Positions 33,698 through 45,480 of a stretch of 64,000 nucleotides of DNA are shown here, in pieces; position 1 is the first letter of the stretch; every line of letters starts with the position of its first letter. The notes below the pieces were generated by a model. The model did not search any database. It had not been told where the DNA came from and was given only the letters and a program-made list of their open reading frames with translations. Where the stretch lies: contig CM077152.1 of NCBI GenBank assembly GCA_039583875.1, positions 15,363,059 through 15,427,058 on the forward strand, written 5' to 3'. A program made the translations under genes and the position numbers. The DNA comes from Platanthera guangdongensis (lineage: Eukaryota; Streptophyta; Magnoliopsida; Asparagales; Orchidaceae).

Positions 33698-34313
33698 ACC
33701 TACAAATCTGACAATAGCTGAACACTTCTATGATAGCAACACATAAAATGAATCACTCCTCGTCAAAACTAACGCACGGTTATTTGTGCTTTGTGCTACT
33801 GATCTGCGCGTCCGGTTGAGAGGTACCAGTTCTCCCGTTTCCGAGATTCTTCTCCCCTAACCCCACTCCTCCCTCGGCGAGGCCGTCGCCGAGCACCGCT
33901 GAATTGCCGACCACTGCTGTCTTGCCGGCCACCGCAGGCCTCTTCGAATAGCACCGGATCGACTATCTCTATCGGCTTTCCGACCCTCCCTTGCCCGCCT
34001 ACCCAATTCCGCCCGCAGAAGCAAGCTGAGCTGCTTTTCTCACCGACGCCGATCTAGGGAATCTCCTTCTCCTGGGTAATATTCTCCTTCTTTGATCCTA
34101 GAGATATCAGTGCACTGTTGTGTTCTGTCACACAAACAGCGGTAACGAAAGCGGTCGAAAAGTGTTCTTGATCAGTTGATCAGGCGTTCTGCGTGTTATG
34201 AGAGAAGATTTTTTGTTCTTCGTTTACAAAAAATTCTATGTTCCTCTTTCGATTTTGCCCTAAATCAAGATTTCTCTGATTGATTCATCTTCTTATTCGC
34301 TTGGAAGTCTACT
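33698..34313 (+). promoter_or_regulatory. Promoter / 5' UTR region of BAP31-like gene
   Basis: Non-coding DNA between the Harbinger target duplication and the BAP31-like start. A C/T-rich stretch 33830-34075 looks like 5' UTR. 'cctgg|gtaata' (GT 34076) and 'ttggaag' (AG 34306-34307) could bound a 5' UTR intron ending seven bases before the ATG. No clear TATA box. Confidence 0.4.
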
Positions 34314-34596
34314 ATGATCCAACTTTTGTTCACGCTGCTCGCGGCGGAGGTGGGGGTAGTTATCGTTCTCATGTTCAAGACACCGCTGCGCAAGCTTGTG
34401 ATCATGGCGCTGGACCGCTTGAAGCGAGGAAGAGGGCCTGTCATGGTAAAGACCGTGGCTGGGACCATCTTTATTGTGCTATCTTCCAGTCTCTACAGCA
34501 TGGCCGACATCAAGAGTCAATCTACAGAGGCAGGAGGGCTCACTCCTACCGATCAGGTCCTCATGAGCAACCACCTTCTTGAAGCATCACTTATGG
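34314..34596 (+). CDS. BAP29/BAP31-like ER membrane protein, first coding exon
   Basis: ATG 34314 opens MIQLLFTLLAAEVGVV, the conserved start of plant B-cell-receptor-associated-31-like proteins, which sit in the ER membrane and act in export and quality control of membrane proteins. The exon encodes about 94 residues: a first membrane helix, the basic FKTPLRKLVIMALDRLKRGRG segment split here for length as FKTPLRKLVIM and DRLKRGRG, a second helix (TVAGTIFIVLSSSLYSM), and TDQVLMSNHLLEASLM. It ends at a donor (ATG G|GTATCA, GT 34597-34598), where the family continues with the third helix. No later exon (third helix, coiled coil, KK tail) was found to the window end. The exon itself has no defect. 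Either the intron exceeds 29 kb or the gene is truncated. Confidence 0.88.
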
Positions 34597-36690
34597 GTAT
34601 CATTTCTTTGGCTCACTGCTGTTTTTATTTCGCAATCCTTACGATTGTTTGCAGTGTTTCGTTTCTCAGGAACTAAAATACTAAAGAATTTTAGGTGAAT
34701 TGCAGAACATGACATTTTATTAGTGGTGAATTACGGTCACCGATTTTTTAGAACATTGCAGCTGAAGAAATAGAGGAGTGCAAGCAAACAAATTGTGCCC
34801 TTAGATAGAAAATAAATCATTCCACTTTTAGGGCTTTTTTGTTGGGGGTTTAGGGCAAGTTAAGACAAGCTAAGCCAATTAGCCAAGTGATAGAAGGCTA
34901 AAGGCCATCTGATTGATGTGGAAGTTAAATTTTATTTAATTTATTCTTAATTATGATAAAATATGCTTAATTTCTGTCAAAGATAAGCTTACATATTGTG
35001 AAACTGTGAAAGGTTAGATTAATAATTAAATAAGATTATGTTGTGATGAAGATGTGGTCTCCTTTCAAGCAGGACAAAGGCTTTAGAAACGAAGAGTGAA
35101 TAAAGGAGCTTAGGGTTTTGAAATTTCAAATATTTTCCATTTAAAGACAAGGAAGATATAGACACAATATTTCAAAAGAGTATTTTAGTAACTACAATTC
35201 GTAAAAAATATTATTCTTTCTGGCTGACAGAAATGCCAAAAGTTTGCATTTATTGTTTTAAGGCTTCTACACGTCATGCAAATGCGAAATGCGCGAAATC
35301 TAGATTCAAAAGATGTGATTTTTCCATACATGATCTTCTTATTAGCAAATCCTTTTTTGTTGTGATATTGTTTTAAGACCCTTTGACTGTATTGTTATTT
35401 GTGAACTGTTGTCTTATGGAGCTAGCTCTTTGTTAGGTCTTCACATTGTTACACTTCAACCTAGTTTAACAACAAATCAGTAGTCCGGGCAGGTTCCGCA
35501 ATAAGAAGTAAAACAACGGTAATAAAATTGGTACACAACAGACATAATTAAAAAGTAATAAAAGGAAGCTTATAGTGGAAGTAGAATATACCATTAAGAT
35601 TAAGTATCAGTACCTCAAAAACTAATTCACAGAGCCAACTAATGGAAAGAGTCATAATGCTTAAAATACTAAAATCTTATACATAGTCTGATATAATAAA
35701 AACTAGGGGTGCAACTCGGATCGGTTCGGTTCGGTTCCACCCAAAACCAGGAACCGACCCATGTAGGTTGAACCGACCCACGGTCTAAAATATAGAACCT
35801 GATCCGAACCGAATAGTTCGGTTCAGTTCTCAGTTCTACTCATAATCACAAAAAGAAAGTTCATTTTATGGATAAATATTGTTTTTAAGCATTATTTGTG
35901 AGAAACATAAACAATATTAGATAATAATCCATGCATCAATACATAACTACTGTTCTGCTTCAATTATTAATCTTTATATGCTAAGATTGAGATAACCAAA
36001 CAAAAACAGTTTTAATCTATGCATAAGTACATAACATATTAACAGGGCTTGGAAATTGCTGAATTCGTCTAAGGATTATGACAAAAACACAATTTGCTGC
36101 AAGGACCAACAAGTTTCTGTACTTAGGTGGAGGAGATGAGTTCTATCAATATTACAAAACAAAATCTGGAGATTCCTGCTAAGGGTTCGATTTATTACTT
36201 GCACAGGACCGAGATTCTGGGAATGTACGACCACTAAACTCCTCTCGGATGCCTCGACGAAGATTTCAGGTAGATAGTGGAGCGTCGTCGACCTAGATTG
36301 AGCGGCAGGGGGCGTCGTCCAGGGATTAATAGAGCGACAACTTAGCCCAGTGCATGTCGTCTATGCTGAAAGCAAGAGAGGCGATGTGTCGACTACTGGT
36401 GGAACGAGAAACGGGAACCCTAACTCCTCTCTCGCTCGGGTCTTGAGGGAGGAAGGATCGCCTATACCTTCAATATCGTCAACTAGAGGCGTGGATAGCG
36501 CACAATTATTGGGATAGGTGAGATCGTGTCACTGGGTTAGGGGGCGTCTGCGAGAGAAACGGCGAGCGGCGGTTTCACCGATTTGCTGAGAGGGAACATC
36601 AGGGTTACGCTTTCTTCTGTCGATTTGAACAGGCGCGTGAGATCTAAGCGCCGGTTATGAAAGGATAATCATGGGGGCTGCAATTACTTG
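34597..36690. other. Non-coding, putative start of very long BAP31-like intron
   Basis: AT-rich DNA. About 35703-35840 has 'cggttcggttcgg'-type words in direct and inverted form, a MITE-like scrap. 36180-36660 is more GC-rich but without a recognisable protein. No gene seen. Confidence 0.4.
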
Positions 36691-36865
36691 CAACAACACT
36701 CAAGATTTTATCCCACTATAGTGGGGTCGGCTATATGGATCCTTTGTCGCCATTGTGCCCTATCTTTTGTCATAATCTCACTAATGTCTAAGTACATCAT
36801 GTCTTTCCTTATAGATTCATTCCAAGTCTTTATTGGTCTACCCCTTCCTCGTTTAACATGCCTAA
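36691..36865 (-). mobile_element. 3' end of an RTE-type LINE
   Basis: The reverse complement matches the tail of the LINE copies at about 51185-51355 and 58952-59120, including 'acatgatgtacttagacatt' and 'cccactatagtgggat'. It is a 5'-truncated insertion carrying only the C-terminal codons and tail. Confidence 0.8.
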
Positions 36866-37978
36866 ATTACTTACGAGAGAAAATTAAACTTTTAAATCTG
36901 ATTTCACTGTTGTCATTTCTTAATAAATGCTAAGTATACGCGTTACGCTCTCGCATAAATATTAAGATGCATCAAGTAAAATTTCAAACACTTGTTAATT
37001 AATTGATTGATGCGCATCCATTGATCGTAATAAAATTTTACCTCGACTAGACACTGGCTTGGTTAATTTTGCTCGTGATCGGGTCTGCAATTAAATTTCA
37101 TTTGCGTATTAAATTGGGGATGTTAAACACATGAGATTATTATAATGGACATCCGAGATACCGTATTTTTGTTTCTTAGGAGATCCTATTCTCGTGGTAT
37201 GTTGAGAGGGCATTTTGTGGCCTACATTCCTTTTCTTTGTGTCCTGATATATATTGAAAGATTTCTTATTATTGTGTTATGATGTATGTGAGAAAGATTC
37301 GGCTTAATAAAATTTTGCTTTCCGTGATGCAAATCATTTTTCTTCGGGGATTGTAATACTTAATCACGTTTGACCCTGAAGTATTCCTGCAAGAACTTTC
37401 TCCTTGTTGGGTTTCCTTTTATGACTGCATCTGCTTTTTTGTTCTCTTGCAATTTTGTTTTTGTTAGTGGTTGAAAGTTACAGTTATTTTTGTATGATTT
37501 ACTACATTATGATTTCTTTCTTTTGTAGGAAACTTAAATATCTTGTCCAGTTTGTATTATTCTGTTAATTTGTAGTAAGTAATTATTTAAGAGTAACAAC
37601 CCGCTTTCCATCCGTAGTTGGTATATGTTCCATCCTGAATTGCATCTAAATCAATGTTACGTGCAAATGTGCATTAGAAACCGTATACCTTCAAACATCC
37701 TATATGAACTGAAGTTTAGATAAAATATTTTAAATGTGATTTTAAATCTTTTTAAGACTAAATCATATTAGTGCAGCCGGGAAGTTTATAGATAGGTTTC
37801 TGTTCAGTTCAATTTATGGGGATTTTAGGATTTTCTTATCCATTTTACGAAGACTATTATTTTTTGATTTCCGCAATTTTCTTTTTTTCATACTCATTCT
37901 TGTTTTTTTATTAGGGTTTTAAAGTTCTCTTACTTTTCCCGGGCTCTACAATTTGAAATCTTTTTTTTCTATGATCAC
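36866..37978. other. Non-coding AT-rich stretch
   Basis: No open frame, repeat or RNA gene that I can support. Ends at the TTA duplicated by the next element. Confidence 0.35.
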
Positions 37979-37981
37979 TTA

Positions 37982-39494
37982 GGGTCCGTTCGGTTGAACG
38001 GAATTGGCCCTGGGGAATTGATTTTCATTGAAGTAATTCTTTTGCAGCTGTTTGGTTGTGCGGAATTAATAGCGGAATTGGATTTCTTCAAAGCCCACGG
38101 AATTCCTTTATACCTATTCCCAATTCTTACCTCGGCTGGTTTTTCTGCCCGCGTCCTTCCCGATCGTGCATCCGCCTTCTCTCGCCACGTGGATCCGTTC
38201 TTCTACTTGAGCATTTTCTTGTGTTCAAATCTTCTTGTACGAGCATGTAAGGAAGAAGAACAGAAGTTGTAGTCCAGATCTTTTGCTATTGAGGCGGATT
38301 GCCCATGTTTCAATTTTGTTTGCTCTTTGAAGGAATCATATGTGTTGGCACCAAAAATGTCTCAAGTCCACACTTGCTCCGGCTAAAGGATGAGGGAGGA
38401 GCTGTTGAGTGTCCGGTTACTTTGAGTCACGGGTCAAGGAGAGGTTTGCTGCTAGAAAGAGGAGGTCGCGACCAAGAGGTCGCGCAGGTCGCCTAAAAGA
38501 GGCCGCACGGTTAGAGAGAAGAGGTTGCCCAGGTCGCCACGGTCACAAGAAAAGTAACCGCAGTTTCTGGCCTCCCTGCTCCTGTCCCTCCTCTAGTCGA
38601 GATCAGACCACTATTTATAGGAATTAAGGGTTGCCCGGAAGGGCAGGATCAGGAATCCCGGGTAGCCCAAAATTAGCGATCACCGCGGATAAGGAAAGGC
38701 TGAACGCGAGCTCTCCCATAGGGGATACCTCGCGGTCACCGCGGCTAAAGAAGAGTTGGCTGCGAGCTCTCCCAAGGGGGAGACCTCGCGTTCACCGCGG
38801 CTAAAGAAGAGTTGAGCGCGAGCTCTCCCATGAGGGAGACCTTGTGGTCACCGTGTCTAGAGAAGAACTGAACGCATGCTCTCCCAAGGGGGAGACCTCG
38901 CTGTCACCGCTGCTAGAGAAGAGCTGACCGCGAGCTCTCCCATGGGGGAGACCTCGCGGTCACCGCGAGCTCTCCCATGGGGGAGACGTCGTTGTCACCG
39001 CGTCTAGAGAGGAACTGACCGCGAGCCCTACCAAGGGGGAGACCTCGCGGTCACCGCGGCTAAAGAAGAGCTGACCGCGAGCTCTCCCATGGGGGTGACC
39101 TCGCGGTCACCGCGGCTAGAGAAGAGCTAACCACGAGCTCTCCCAAGGGGGAGACCTCGCGGTTACTGCGGTCATAAAAAAAGGCTAACCGCCAGGCACC
39201 TGAACCAGTCACCTTGGAGGGGATCGCCAATTTCTGGGTAAACAATATGGAACTGTAAAATCAGAGGGAGGAGATCGTGAAGACATGATGATCTCGAGAC
39301 GGCGATGGAGGCGATAACAACGACAAATTTCGAATGTTTGGATGCCCTGGGGATGTGGATTTCAATTCCAATTCGTTCGGGTTTTTAATTACCGGACAAC
39401 ATAATTGGAATTCAGTCCAATTCTGCTTTCTACGGGTTTTGGTTTTGACGAATTCAAGTTCCATAAAATCAAAACCATCCAACCGAACGGACCC
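37982..39494. mobile_element. Non-autonomous Harbinger-type element with internal satellite
   Basis: 1513 bp bounded by GGGTCCGTTCGGTTG and its inverted copy (CAACCGAACGGACCC), flanked by TTA on both sides (37979-37981, 39495-39497). Subterminal DNA is rich in 'ggaattg' words in opposite orientation. It has no transposase. About 500 bp in the middle is a 56-bp tandem array. The TIR resembles that of the 28854 element only in its first bases, so it belongs to a different family. Confidence 0.8.
38690..39190. repeat. 56-bp tandem array inside the Harbinger-type element
   Basis: The phrase 'gagctctccca' or a close variant recurs at 38708, 38764, 38820, 38876, 38932, 38967, 39023, 39079 and 39135. 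The period is 56 bp with one 35-bp unit. Units carry 'cgcggtcaccgcgg', a GC-rich near-palindrome. Non-coding. Confidence 0.9.
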
Positions 39495-39497
39495 TTA

Positions 39498-40353
39498 AGT
39501 TACTTCTGCTATCTTTGATTTCATCTCTTAATTTTAGCAGGACAATATTTTTTCGCCCTAGTAGATTTTGTACCACTTTTAGTTTTAATCAAAACTTCAT
39601 ATTTTCTACATCAGTGGATTCTATCTAAATCAGCATTACCCACTAGGTGTTCATTTGGAACCATTTCCCTAAAACTTCTACGCGAACTTTATTTTGCTAA
39701 AAGGATTTTAGATGCGCTTGAGCGCTTCTTAAGCTTTTTAAGCCTAATTGATATGAAGCCAATACCATTGTTTATGCTTTTGTGTTCCGATCCTTTTCAC
39801 TGTCAGGGGGCCTTGGATTTTCATATGCAGTATTGAAGTTGTTCTAATCTATGTTTCAGAATTCTTAGAGAAACAATTCAAGATTGAATCTTCCCTGAAA
39901 TCAAATTAATTGGAATGCATCATATTGGGATAATGGTTGGTCAAGTAGAATTTTATTTGTTTCCTCACAAATCCTAGTACTTCAAATACTCATTCAACTT
40001 AGGTTGTGTTTGGGACAGAGGTGATGGTGGAAAATGTTTTATTCCCGTCAAATGATGTTTGGAGGCGTTTGATTTCCGAACAGTTTGAAAAGTGTTCGCA
40101 AAAAAAATGTGTTTTAAGATCGTTTTAGAAAGCAATGAACCCTCTCATGTCTAGAAAAGCTAAAAGGAGTTTTTCCCATTTTCATGCTTCCTTCCCTTAG
40201 ATTGCGATCTCCCTTCTCCACGTACTTTCCTACAATTGCTTTAATTGACCGCTCTAATCCAACCACTAATTTCCTAACACTACTTTCTCTACAACCACAA
40301 CCGTTCTAGAAAAAAATCGGAATCACAGCTTTAGCGATCAAAATGTTCCTTCA
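39498..40353. other. Non-coding stretch
   Basis: AT-rich DNA. 'ggttgtgtttgggacagag' at about 40002 resembles a transposon end, but no partner end was found. Ends with the CTTCA target duplication of the TRIM. Confidence 0.35.
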
Positions 40354-41866
40354 TGTTAGAGTTATTATATATGCAATATTTTAATGTTATTGAGTTTAGT
40401 CCCACACCGCCTATCGGTGTTGGGTGTCATGTTGTAGTTCCTATTTAATGCCCATATGAGGATGAATATATTTGCACCTTCTATTTCATTTCTCCTTTCT
40501 ACATGGTATCAGAGCGAACGTTCTGAAGACCTAAATAATTTTTTCCCCCGCTTCCGCACTCCCCCCCGACTCGTGCTTCCGCTCGCCTGCTAGGGCTCGA
40601 CGGGCACTTCTCACCCCCTACTCCCGTCTACGGGATCGGCCCTTGATTCCGGAGATGGGAGCGGGACATTCTCCCTGTACAGCTTTCCCGACGGATTCTT
40701 CTCCCGACGTCGCCATCCGCTACTTCCGCCGCTGCTGTGCGCTGCCTGCGACATCGATGGCTCGACTGCTCTGCTTCTCCGGCTTGTCTTCCTCTCCTCC
40801 GACGGTGCTACTGCTACTTCATCTTCTCCGGCCCGGCCTTCTTCTAGCCAGCTGCGCCTCTTGCCGCTACTCATCTTCTCCGGCCTGCTGCTCTGCCGCT
40901 TCTTCTTCTCCGGCCTGCTGCTGCAGCTGCTTCTTCTTCTCCGGCCTGCTGCTGCAGCTGCTTCTTCTTCTCCGGCCTGCTGCTGCAGCTGCTTCTTCTC
41001 CGGCTTTTGTCTGCACCCGCTGCAGCTCTCTTCTTCTCCGACATGGATGCTGCTCTGCCGCTGCTTCTCCGGCCAGCTGCTGCTGCAGCTGCTTCTTCTC
41101 CGTCTGCCGCTGCTGCTCTGCGCTGCTTCGTCTCCGGCCCCGTTTAGGGTTTAATGTTGATGTTTTTTTTTCTCTTTAAGTTTTCTTGTTGTTGTGGTGT
41201 GTTAGTGTGGTCTCTTTACGATTTCGACCCCTTCTTTCACGTGATCTGGGTTCATGTACCCGACGAGGGTCCCACACGTGCACGTGCTCTACGTGAGGGG
41301 GAGTGTATGTCACGGCCTCCAGGCATAGTCTATGCCTTCATACACGTATTCCACGTGAGGGGGAGTGTTTGTGATAACGGCGACTCAGATGCCTCTTTCC
41401 CGACTCCTGCCTCAATCACACATGGCCCCCAGGTCGATCTCGTATGTTGTTTGTGTCTCCTCGTTGTTTTCTCTGGATTTGGTAGGGTTGGTTTGGTCTT
41501 TCGTGGTTGACCTAGTTTCCGCTTCGAGTGTATCCAGCGTGGTCATGGTCGGTTTTGTGGACCAACGTCGTGTGGCTCTTGCCCGGTTGAAGTATCCCCG
41601 GTGACACGCGGTTGGGCCTCGGTGGCTGTTGTTTTGTCACACATTGTCAACCTTCTTGTACCTTCCGTTTTATGTTGTGTTCAAGCTGTAGGGTCCCCTT
41701 TCAGCTTGAGGGGGAGTGTTAGGGTTATTATATATGCAATATTTTAATGTTATTGAGTTTAGTCCCACACCGCCTATCGGTGTTGGGTGTCATGTTGTAG
41801 TTCCTATTTAATGCCCATATGATGATGAATATATTTGCACCTTCTATTTCATTTCTCCTTTCTACA
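40354..41866 (+). mobile_element. TRIM-like LTR element (1.5 kb, 150-bp LTRs)
   Basis: LTRs 40354-40503 and 41717-41866 (TGTTAG...TTTCTACA, two differences by eye). Primer site tggtatcagagcg immediately after the 5' LTR (40504). Polypurine tract ttgagggggag before the 3' LTR. Exact target duplication CTTCA (40349-40353, 41867-41871). The internal 1.2 kb has no gag or pol. It contains 'ctgctgcagctgcttcttct' repeats (40880-41110) and three 'gagggggagtg' purine runs. Open frames such as 40643-41179 are low-complexity Ser/Cys/Leu repeats. Confidence 0.93.
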
Positions 41867-42472
41867 CTTCAAATGATGAATTATGTCCATTTTGATGTGT
41901 CAACTCTTTAAAAAAGAACCGCATAAAATTAATCGGAATCTTGAAGACAATTTTTATATATTAATATTTATTACATGCAATTAAGATTTTTTATCACTAA
42001 CAAAACTCATTTTTTATTTTATTTTCTAGCTATTCAATTGCATGAAGGATACATAAAGAAGATCATGCTATGCAATTGCATGAAGGGTATATTAAGAAGA
42101 TCTAGAACAATAGTTGTGTTACGTTAAAATGAAAATAAAGATACAAACAGGAGGGACTCCTGCCAAGCATCTAGAGTCTGGGTCCTCCTAGACACTCCAC
42201 TCTCCAAGAGAGCCAACACTCAAGACTCCAAAAGATGCCCCTCTAAGCAAACTACCACTCATATATATAGGCGAGTAGGAAAATGCAAAGTACGATAATG
42301 CCCATGGGCTACATATACTCATAACAGTGTGTGGCGACCGCGTCGTATCAATATGCCCCGCCCGAAAAACGATCTTGTCCTCAAGGTCGAGGGCCGAAGG
42401 GGTCATCAGAAAGCGTCAACGGGTCTAATTCCCCGGAGTCCGGATCAATATCTTCAGATCCCAACAACATAC

Positions 42473-44731
42473 TGTTACGTGCCTCTTTGGTGGTTCGTTG
42501 GATGGCAGCCAGAGGTGCGGAGGTGGGGATACAAGGGTTAACTATAGAAATGACGGAAGAGATGAGAGAAGATGAAACCTTGGTGGGTGGAGGAAGGAGA
42601 GATGAGCTTTATGAGAGGAAGAGAGGAAGCCCAAGAAGGGAGACTTGAAGAAAGTTCTGATTCCTTGATTGATTCCCAAATACATGACAAGACCTCCTTA
42701 AATAAGACCCAAATGGCACGAGCGTAAATATCCTCTACAAGGACAACGTGCAAAATATTAAAACTCTCTAACTTGACTCATCATAATAAAGACTCAACAT
42801 AATGAAGACTCAATACAACATAATACTAATATAATAAAAAAATGATGGTAGACCTGTAACACTCCATCCGTCCTTCAAAACGTGCTTGCCCTAAAGCTCG
42901 TGCACCCTGCGGGTGGCCGGATCATCTGGTACCTTGACCCCCCTCCAGAACAACGCGCAGTAACGCGTAGCGGCGACAAGGAGGAGTTGCTGCGCCATCA
43001 ATAAAATGGACGACATATGGAATAGCTTCGTCAGGGCCGCTGGAGGGGCTATGAGCAGCAACCACACGGAGGTCGGAGGGCCAACCAACAACAGAATCGG
43101 ATCTGTCGCACAGACCGATAGCAGAGGCGGCGATATGGCCGGTGGAAGCGGCAAGGCAGGGGCCAAAGGGGTAAGAGTCACGAGAGAAGGCGGCAAGATG
43201 ACTGGAGGTGGCGGAGCGGGTGACCGGAGAGGAGGCGGAAGCGGTGGAAGGATGACCACCGTGGAGAGAGGTAGTACATCAACTGTTGATAGCGGCGGCG
43301 GCGACGGCGATGACGACAATGGTGGCGGTGGAGGCGGTGATTTCACGAGGCGAGTCCGTGGCAGCTTGACGACGGTGACGACGGTGGTGATGGCGAAATG
43401 ACAACCACTGGGGAGGGAGAAAGCTTGTCTGCAGTCAGTGGTGGCGGTAGTTGCACGGGGAGTGTTGGCGACAAGATGGTCGGGGTCGGCGGTGCGGGGC
43501 CCGACAAGGAAGGCATTGATATGGCTGAAGAGACTGACAAGGCAGGGGCTGAAGACGCAGACGGCCACCTCCAGTCATCTTGTAAAATTTCGATATTTAT
43601 TTTGATATTTATGAAATTAATTAAGTGTGCGAGGGGCTGGGGATAATGTCGGGCTCAAAGAGTTGAATAAAAGGGATATGCGGGACTTTAGAAGAAGAAT
43701 TAAAATACAAAAAGAAGGGAGGATGTATCTGGATAAACTTTACAAAAAAGAAAGGGGAAGAGAATGGTGGTTGGTCCCTGAAAAAATAAAATAAAACAAA
43801 ATAGAAAAGAAGGGAGATGGGAGAGGTAGCGTGCAGGAGTGGAAAAGTTGGATGGACTTTAGGAGAAAATATAATAAAAAAGAAGATAGGATGAAGGCGT
43901 GCTTTACGGGAACCCCGCGGCGCTCGAGGAATATCAAGCGGTTCAATATCGCAGCAGAATGGACATGCAGGATCGGACAGAGCGTGCTTGGCAGATGACC
44001 GGGCTCGAGAAGTCGCAGGAGAGTGTCGTCGAGCGGAGTGGAGCTCGCCGAGGTCGAGCGGGGAAGATGAGGCAGCTGCGGATGGTGTCGTCGTTCAACC
44101 ACAGTGGGGAGAGTTGAGCGGATGACTGCGCAAGATGGCGAGAATCCCGCTGGAGTCTCTACTGCGGCTCTGGGTTACAAAAATAGCGGAAGAAGAGCAG
44201 CACTCGGGCGTCGAGTAGGCTACTCGAGGTGATGTTGTAGGTGAGAAGCAACAGGGGCGGCGACACACTAGGGGCTTGAGGGAGGATGGCTTTCGAAAAC
44301 TCAATGGTCGACGGGAGGAAAGATCCTTTGATACCAAGTTTGTTACATGCCTTTTTGGTGGTTTGTCGGATGGCATCCGGAGGTGCGGAGGAGGTGGGGA
44401 TACAAGGGTTGTTAACCCTGGAAGTGACGGAGGAAATGAGAGAAGATGAAACCTAGTGGAGGAAGGAGAGAAGAGCTTTAGGAGAGTAAGAGAGTAAGCC
44501 CAAGAAGGGAGACTTGAAGAAAGTTCTGATTCTTTGATTGATTCCCAAATACTTGACAAGGTTTCTTTAAATAAGGCCCAAATAGCACGAGCGTAAATAC
44601 CCGCTACAATGACAATATGCAAAATATTAAAACACTCTAACTTAAATCATCATAATAAAAACTCAACATAATAAAGACTCGATACAACATAATACTAATA
44701 TAATAAGATAAATGATTGTGGAACCGTAATA
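42473..44731 (-). mobile_element. Small non-autonomous LTR element, copy E1
   Basis: Left LTR 42473-42861 and right LTR 44341-44731, starting TGTTAC and ending GTAACA (right copy decayed to GTAATA). The minus-strand primer site (complement of tttgatacca, 44328-44337) beside the right LTR sets orientation. Flanks CATAC (42468) and CACAC (44732) are a target duplication with one mismatch. The internal 1.5 kb lacks pol apart from a minus-strand end KVPDDPATRRVHEL near 42900, as in Gypsy polyprotein tails. The remainder is Pro/Ser/Thr-rich low-complexity frames. LTRs are clearly diverged, so it is old. Confidence 0.75.
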
Positions 44732-44739
44732 CACACATA

Positions 44740-45480
44740 GATTCCTGAAGGGGCAGACATGGGTGGGCGAGTAGGGTTGCTCGCAGCGAAAACGGAGGCC
44801 CTTGCGACGGAGCTTGGCTTGTTGTTGGTATGACAGATGGAGTCGTCGAGGGGCCGGTGGACGTGGAGCTGGCGATTGCGGAGGTGGAAGCGGTAGCTGG
44901 AGCCCAGGTGGGGGCAGAGGGTCCACTTGTAGAAGAGGTGGCGGTAAAGGCCGTGGCGGTTGGGGAGGCCGGGTTTAGGAGGGTGGTTGATCAGGGTAGA
45001 GTTCCGCGTCGAGATACCTCGCTTGCTCCATTGTGCAGGAGAGAGTGGTCTGATTGTGTACCCGAAGATGCGCGCGGAGGTGGGGGTGTAGACCCGCCAG
45101 GAAATAACCCAAGTAGTTGTCGGGGGTCCGGTCGGAAACATGCGTAACGACCGCGATGAACTCGTTGATGTCGGTGGCCACAGAGTCAGACTGACAAACG
45201 GAGCTGAGGCGCTCAAAGGCATTACCCGTCTGGCGGCTGTCGTAGTGTCGAAGGAGTTCCTCCTTCAATGTGGGCCAGGGAATGTCAGGTACCTGTATGC
45301 GCATCCAACACACCCAATGGAGCGTCGAGCCCTCCATATAGATAGTGGCGAGAGGAACCTTCCGGTCACCGCGGGTGGACTGCAGGTCGAAGAATTGCTC
45401 AGCGCGGGCGATCCACCCGATGGGGTCGGAGCCATCGAAAACAGGAATCTCAATCCTGCGGAGATGGGTCGGGGCACTAT
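44740..45480 (-). pseudogene. Gypsy gag, minus strand
   Basis: Frame reads IPVFDGSDPIGWIARAEQFF, then MEGSTLHWVCWM, then TAA at 44975-44977, and in the same frame a Pro-rich linker and KGLRFRCEQPYSPTHVCP. The last is the Ty3-type CCHC-like knuckle with its first Cys replaced by Arg. Upstream in other frames a DHIEDQLADLM-type heptad region is readable, so the N-terminus is frameshifted. Pol does not follow; E1 is inserted downstream. Confidence 0.78.

Noticed and set aside
40002..40120. Transposon end resembling the Harbinger TIR ('gtgtttgggacag')
   Set aside because: No partner inverted end or target duplication was found before the TRIM or after it.
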